64,000 nucleotides of DNA from Scatophagus argus (lineage: Eukaryota > Chordata > Actinopteri > Scatophagidae), in the NCBI RefSeq assembly GCF_020382885.2, contig NC_058510.1, positions 2,051,001 to 2,115,000 of the forward strand. Reading direction: 5' to 3'. Shown in pieces: positions 59,197-64,000 of the stretch. Below the pieces are notes generated by a model. The model saw only the letters and a program-made list of their open reading frames with translations. It was not told the DNA's origin and did not search any database. How positions within the stretch are numbered: the first letter of the stretch is position 1; each line of letters begins with the position of its first letter. The translations under genes and the position numbers were made by a program.

Positions 59197-60218
59197 TTTC
59201 TGCTTCTATATATAGCAAATATGTTGAGGAAAATGGTTAAAAATGAGGGATTAAAATAATAAAAGGTTAATAACGCGAACCAGTTTTCCCGCGATGAATC
59301 ACATTGACCAATCAGGTTGCCAGATTCATCACATTGAAAGTAAACAAGGATGCATTCATGCAACACAGGAAAATGAGAAAACAGAGATTTTAGGTAAGAG
59401 TGTTTTAGGAAGTTAGGCTAATATGATAAAGAAACAAGTAGAGTAGCTATAGCATTACTCTAGGTTTTACAACTATGTCCTTGAGAGACAGGTAATTAGT
59501 AACCGGGGTCGAGTACATTTATTCATGTACTGTAGTCTGTTTATTTGTAATTTAGGTATTCCCTTTTATTCTGTACTTACATGAATACAGTATATTTACC
59601 CCACTACATCCACCACATCATAACTGTAATCTTTATTTTTCAGATATACCAAAATATAATCAGTTTATTAGAAAAGCCACCCGACCACACGTATTAACTC
59701 CATATCGGCTAATTACAGCATTTAAGATGAGACCTCGTAAGTAGGCCTAATGTTAGTTTTTACAGGAAACAAAAAGAGTAGGATTTTGATAGAAAAATTA
59801 ATTTGACACATGTAACAAAACATGAATGAAAAATCAAGATCAAAACTTGTAAAACGTTTTGTCTTTTGTTTCAGCGTGTCTTTAAACGTGTGCTCAGTGA
59901 GTTCGTTTCATGGGAATATTTTGTAAATTATACATGTTAGCTAGGTATCTTCTAACTTTAAAAGTACTTTTCAGTTGTATAAAAATTACAGTTTCTATTT
60001 TTACACCGCCAAAGGGAGAGGAAAGTGCGACGTCACCGTCCTGATGGGAAGTGGTGAATGATTGGCCACGCCTCTGTGCGCGAGGGGGCAGGCAGTAACG
60101 TGAACGTCGGGCGGCGGAGTCCGATCGAAGGCGTACAGTCAGTGAGGAAACTACAGCAGGAGGAGAAGCAGTCTGTCGGTGTTACTTTGTGCAGTTTTCT
60201 CAGAACATTCCCTTTAAA
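59197..60218. promoter_or_regulatory. Divergent promoter region rec8 / pdcd6
   Basis: 1.0 kb between the rec8 ATG (minus) and the pdcd6 ATG (plus). The pdcd6 side (60010-60220) is GC- and CpG-rich; the rec8 side is AT-rich. No other gene lies between them. Any shared control is inferred from the head-to-head layout. Confidence 0.5.
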
Positions 60219-60301
60219 ATGGCGTATCACAGTCCGTACAAAGCTCCCCCGCACATCAGCGCTCCTCCGGACCAGGGCTTTCTGTGGAATATCTTTCAGA
60301 G
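60219..60301 (+). CDS. pdcd6: Programmed cell death protein 6 (ALG-2), exon 1 only
   Basis: The exon starts MAYHSPYKAPPHISAPPDQG, ends FLWNIFQR and is followed by a GTGAGT donor. The block DQxFLWNxFQR directly before the first EF-hand, with the exon ending at that Arg, is the pattern of PDCD6, a penta-EF-hand calcium sensor that recruits ESCRT and COPII partners. The short Pro-rich N-terminus distinguishes it from the longer peflin. The EF-hand exons are not in this window; the gene continues past base 64000. Confidence 0.8.
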
Positions 60302-63300
60302 GTGAGTGGGGAAAGGCGGGTTGTTGCGCGGCTGTCACTCCGCTCCGCAGTGAAAACTGCCGTCGTTCGTGGCGCGGAGAGGAAGAGGCTGGCGCTGGCG
60401 TGGTGGGAGTGACACTAAATGTTTCCCTTTCAGCTCGTCTTTAGTCTTTACTCTTGTGACCTGAGAGGTGCTTTTATCTGACGACGGAGTCCCGCAGTGA
60501 ATTTAGTGATTTGTCAGTTCTGAGGTTACCTCTCAGTTGTAAAGCTTCCTGGATGTACTACACGTAGCCGGTGGCTAGTACACGTCACTCAGCTGGTCAC
60601 ATTGCTATGCATTAGATCACCATAAACCGCCAGTGTCCCAGAGCTTTGTTGTTGGTGTTAAATTGTCTTCAGGCAGCCAGCTTGATCAGCCAATGGGCTG
60701 TCTTGTACGGCAGGGAGAGTTTACAAACTGGGGTCCAAGGACCTCCAGGAGTCCTTGAAGCCTTGTGTTCTTTCTTCTTCCAGCAATAGGCATTTCAGTT
60801 TAAGCCTTTTCACTCAACAACAGATATGAGAGGACATTTCATGAATGAATTTTTCTACTCTGTGCACCAAATCAGCAGTGAAAAATAAAATCCTTTCGAG
60901 ATGGGGTTTCCTAAAAGATTGAGCCAGTTGTGAGCGTACATGTCGCAGTGTGTTTCCGTGGGACTCTGACATGAGTACAACAGAAAGCTCTGTCCAAACA
61001 ACCACACGCTGAGTTATTTTCTCCTGAGCTGATGTTGCAGTCAGCGTCAGTGGGGGATTTCAACCACTGATAGTCATCAATGTCACCGTAGCCTGAGTCA
61101 AAAGTGTGTCAGCAGCCAAGAAGGTCACAGTAGTAGGCAGAGAGGGAAACAGTTGATATGCTTTGGCCCCTGGTAGTAGTAAGCTATAGAGTTATGTAAT
61201 ACTGCAGAGGATTTTTTTTCCTGCTGCTTTGCTTTCTCACAACACTGAGATGCTGCACACATTGCGAGGCTTGAAAGAGCCTTTACAAGTTATGTGTGTA
61301 TGGTGCAAATCTGCTTTAGACATCCGCAGGTTTGATGTGCACATTTTGTCTCATGTATGTGCTTGTCATGACCAGTGGGGCAAAAAAACACCCATCCATA
61401 TGTGAAACAGTATATCACAGATCTTACAGTATCACAGTATGTCGAATCGTGGCCGCTGTGTCGCGATACGTGCCAGAGTCGTACCTGTACGCAGCATGTC
61501 TGATGACTGTGTACTAATGCTACAACAAACTGCTTTTATTATTTCAGTTAATCTGCCAGATTATTTATATTTTTAATTGTTCAGTGTATTAAATGTTCCA
61601 GAAAATGTTTGAGAAATGCTAACCAACAGTCCACAATCGAAGGATTCTTCATTTGCTGTCATAAATGACATTTAAGAAGCTGGAAGCAGCAAATGTTGGA
61701 CATTTGAACTTGGAGGGGAGAAAAAAATGATTCAGCAATTGTACAAGAGGATGACTTTCATGAACGTTTAATCACATGAGCGTCGTGCTGCCTTATCTGG
61801 CAGAGCCATGCTGGAATTCCCTCAGCCATGTGACCAGAGTCAATAGAGCCGAGCCGACTCTGAAGGCCTCTCAATCTGTGTGACTCACACAGCATGACTC
61901 GTCTTTGGCTTCGGTCATCCCTTCAGTTTAAGACGGACTTTGTAACGGCCGTTGTCCTGTCGTTGTCCTGTTGTTGTCCTGTTGTTGTCCTGTCGTTGTC
62001 CTGTCGTTGTCCTGTCGTTGTCCTGTCGTTGTCCTGTTTGATCATGGCAGGAGAAGATGTGAAGTCACATTCACTCTTAGTGCGTTTCACGACGGCCCAG
62101 TGTAGTCTTGTATTGCCTGCTTTCTACAGAATGACATTGGCATGGCAAGAATGTGTGCACCCAACCCTTGAGGGGTTGAGACCAGCACCAGGCTCTGAGT
62201 TGGATTTAGATCAACAATGCAGATTCGTTGCTAAGCAGACACAACCGCATGTTTGCTGCGAGCACGACTGTGAGCCCATTAATGACAAAATCATAAGGAA
62301 GAAGTTTGGCTCCTCCAGAATAAATCAACAGGAATGAGGTAGTGAGTTTTATATAGATGATTCTATTTACATAAAGTAAAAGTTCAAGTGAGTGCAAAAA
62401 CTTGGAACGGAAAGTTGGACGCCAGGATTTCCTGGGAAGGTTTTGCAAATGCAGCTTTAATTTGGGAGTTTCTGCTTTCCGCCATGACATCGCCTTACTT
62501 TTGGACCGTTTATGTGGAAAGTAGGACGGCTTTTGTTCCCCAAGCCATATTCCAGCCTGATTGCTTAATAGGAAACAGTGAAACACGGGAAAATCTGAGC
62601 AGGATAGCGGACTCAGTTGGGATGTTTTACGTTGCCCTGCTGATTTTACATACGAGCTCTGTGTGAGGGATGGAAAGTGCAGATGCTTAACTGTTTCTGC
62701 TGCCGGCAGGAGGGAGTTTTAATGATGTTTTCACTTTTTCTCCCTGCTTTATGTAAAAGTCTGGTGAGGTGACTTCTCCTGTAGCTGAGTGAGTGAGGGG
62801 GGGAGAAAAAGGGGGGAGAGCTCGTACTGTTTGTTTGCTGAAGGTTGGGTACCCCCAGTGCCCGAACCCGACCCCTCCTCAAAGCTCTCATTTATGTTTT
62901 TCTCCCCAAGGAGACCATTCAGGTCTCTTTATGTTAGTTTTTCGTCATTTAGGTGTGGCGAAGGTACACAGACGCATGGCTGAAGGCCGTGTAGAAACAC
63001 TTGGAGGCTGCAGACGTGGAGATCTGACCACACGTAAAGCGTCCCAGCTGGAGCCCAGCCCACACAGTCAGCACTGTGTGAGAGTGTGGGGGTTTCCCTG
63101 TCGCCTCCCCTCCCCTCCCCTCTCTGCTGGTATTCAGGCCGTGTTTGTGGAGCGCGCTCTGTGTCGACAGGTTGGGTCAGGCGGGTTGCTAAGGAACGAC
63201 TGAGTCACAGGATGTTGGGCCGAGATGCATTCAGACTGTGAGCCTGTTGTAAGTGTCAGCGTCCAGCCTGTTCATGTTTTCATGTCGCTGCATGTGTCTT

Positions 63301-64000
63301 AGCAGTTATCGGCTGCGTTGTATTTGTGGGGATGATTTCACTTTATCTGAGGCCGTTTCCCTCAAGCGTGCTCATTTCAAACAGTTTTTTTGTTCCTGCC
63401 GAAAGCTGCTGGATGTCCAGAAAGTATTTGAGTTAACGCTTTCTTTGCAGACCATATAAGGGGCATTCATAGTGCATTATAATGCTTTGTGATGCACTAT
63501 GTCAACATTTATAAAACACTATAGATGTGTAGTGTATAATATATAGCGTATAATGAATTATAAACAACCAGCTATAGCAAGGGCTCATAGTGTGCTCTAA
63601 CAGTCCACGCAGTGACATAGTTATCACCGTATGTGTTACGTAAAGTGAAGTACACATTGATGCTTCTATAATGATGCAAGGTGATGCATCATAAGGTTTC
63701 ATTGTCGGTGGTGAAGTGTGCGTCCTCACGGCATTCAAAAAAGAAAACTCTGCTGCTTCACAGGTGATCAGTTTTGGTTTTGCTTTTACTTATCACACAT
63801 CAAATATGTGAGATTCATTCATGCCGACACTACGCTGTCAGCGCCATTACGCTGTCAGCGCTATGCGTTGCTGGTGCGGTTGCCAACGTTCAGTTTCACT
63901 TTTAACACACACACACACCCCGACACGCGGGCTCTGATGTTATCTGGCCGGTCTCAGGGGAGCTACGAGTCTACAAACCTGCCTTGTGTGTTCCCATCAC
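60302..64000 (+). other. pdcd6: pdcd6 first intron (partial)
   Basis: No second exon of pdcd6 was found before the window ends, so intron 1 is at least 3.7 kb. Open frames here are unsupported. Contains a minisatellite (61951-62038) and a short (AC)n near 63906-63918. Near 63450-63750 is an AT-rich stretch with repeated TATAGTG/ATAATG-type words. Confidence 0.65.
61951..62038. repeat. 11-bp minisatellite (GTTGTCCTGTC/T)8
   Basis: Eight head-to-tail copies of an 11-bp unit that differ only at the last base (C or T), in the first intron of pdcd6. Confidence 0.93.

Noticed and set aside
60058-60444. Plus-strand frame of 128 codons spanning pdcd6 exon 1
   Set aside because: It is in another frame from the recognisable MAYHSPYK...FLWNIFQR exon and runs over its donor; chance open frame in GC-rich DNA.
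61894-62337. Plus-strand frame of 147 codons
   Set aside because: Its repeated Leu/Ser/Cys/Val block is simply the 11-bp minisatellite translated; it is in the pdcd6 intron.

Overview
This is a 64 kb piece of vertebrate nuclear DNA, almost certainly from a ray-finned (percomorph-like) fish. Genes are split into many short exons with GT..AG introns, and (AC)n microsatellites are common. There are remnants of Tc1-like, hAT-like and L2-like elements. The protein set includes a fish-type Nanog, Fen1, Tm9sf1, Importin-4, Rec8 and the first exon of Pdcd6 (ALG-2). All gene models were built by hand from splice sites. In each of the eight complete models the exon lengths sum to a multiple of three and the junction phases agree.

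Region 1 (1-18.4 kb, minus strand) is a tandem array of Siglec-like (CD22/CD33-like) immunoglobulin receptor genes. Copies 1 (808-3904) and 2 (8082-12248) encode V-set, two C2-like domains, a plain transmembrane helix and a tail with an ITIM plus an ITSM-like motif, so they look inhibitory. Copy 3 (14663-17467) has the same ectodomain layout. Its membrane segment contains a lysine, and its 21-residue terminal exon has no ITIM but one YVNT motif, so it looks like an activating partner. A lone tail exon (18325-18402) appears to be the relic of a fourth copy. The C2 exons of the three genes are nearly identical mosaics while the V exons differ, which suggests gene conversion in the stalk and divergence in the ligand-binding domain. 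A hAT-like element with a perfect 8-bp target duplication ends 35 bp from the stop codon of copy 2 and probably supplies its 3' UTR and poly(A) signal.

Region 2 (19.7-32.6 kb) holds fen1 (minus, 380 aa, catalytic residues and PIP box intact), tm9sf1 (plus, 609 aa) transcribed divergently from it, and nanog (minus, 421 aa), whose 3' end faces tm9sf1. Region 3 (32.6-36 kb) is intergenic DNA with one striking perfect hairpin.

Region 4 (36-59.2 kb) holds ipo4 (plus, 30 exons, 1093 aa), an unrecognised small multi-exon gene on the minus strand (45.7-46.7 kb), and rec8 (minus, 18 exons, 578 aa). The relative order and orientation of tm9sf1, ipo4 and rec8 match human 14q11.2; nanog and the unknown gene lie between them here. 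Region 5 (60.2-64 kb) is exon 1 of pdcd6 (plus), head to head with rec8, followed by 3.7 kb of its first intron.

The window therefore joins housekeeping and germline genes (flap endonuclease, nuclear import, meiotic cohesin, pluripotency factor) to a rapidly evolving innate-immune receptor cluster. The cluster is the most novel part.
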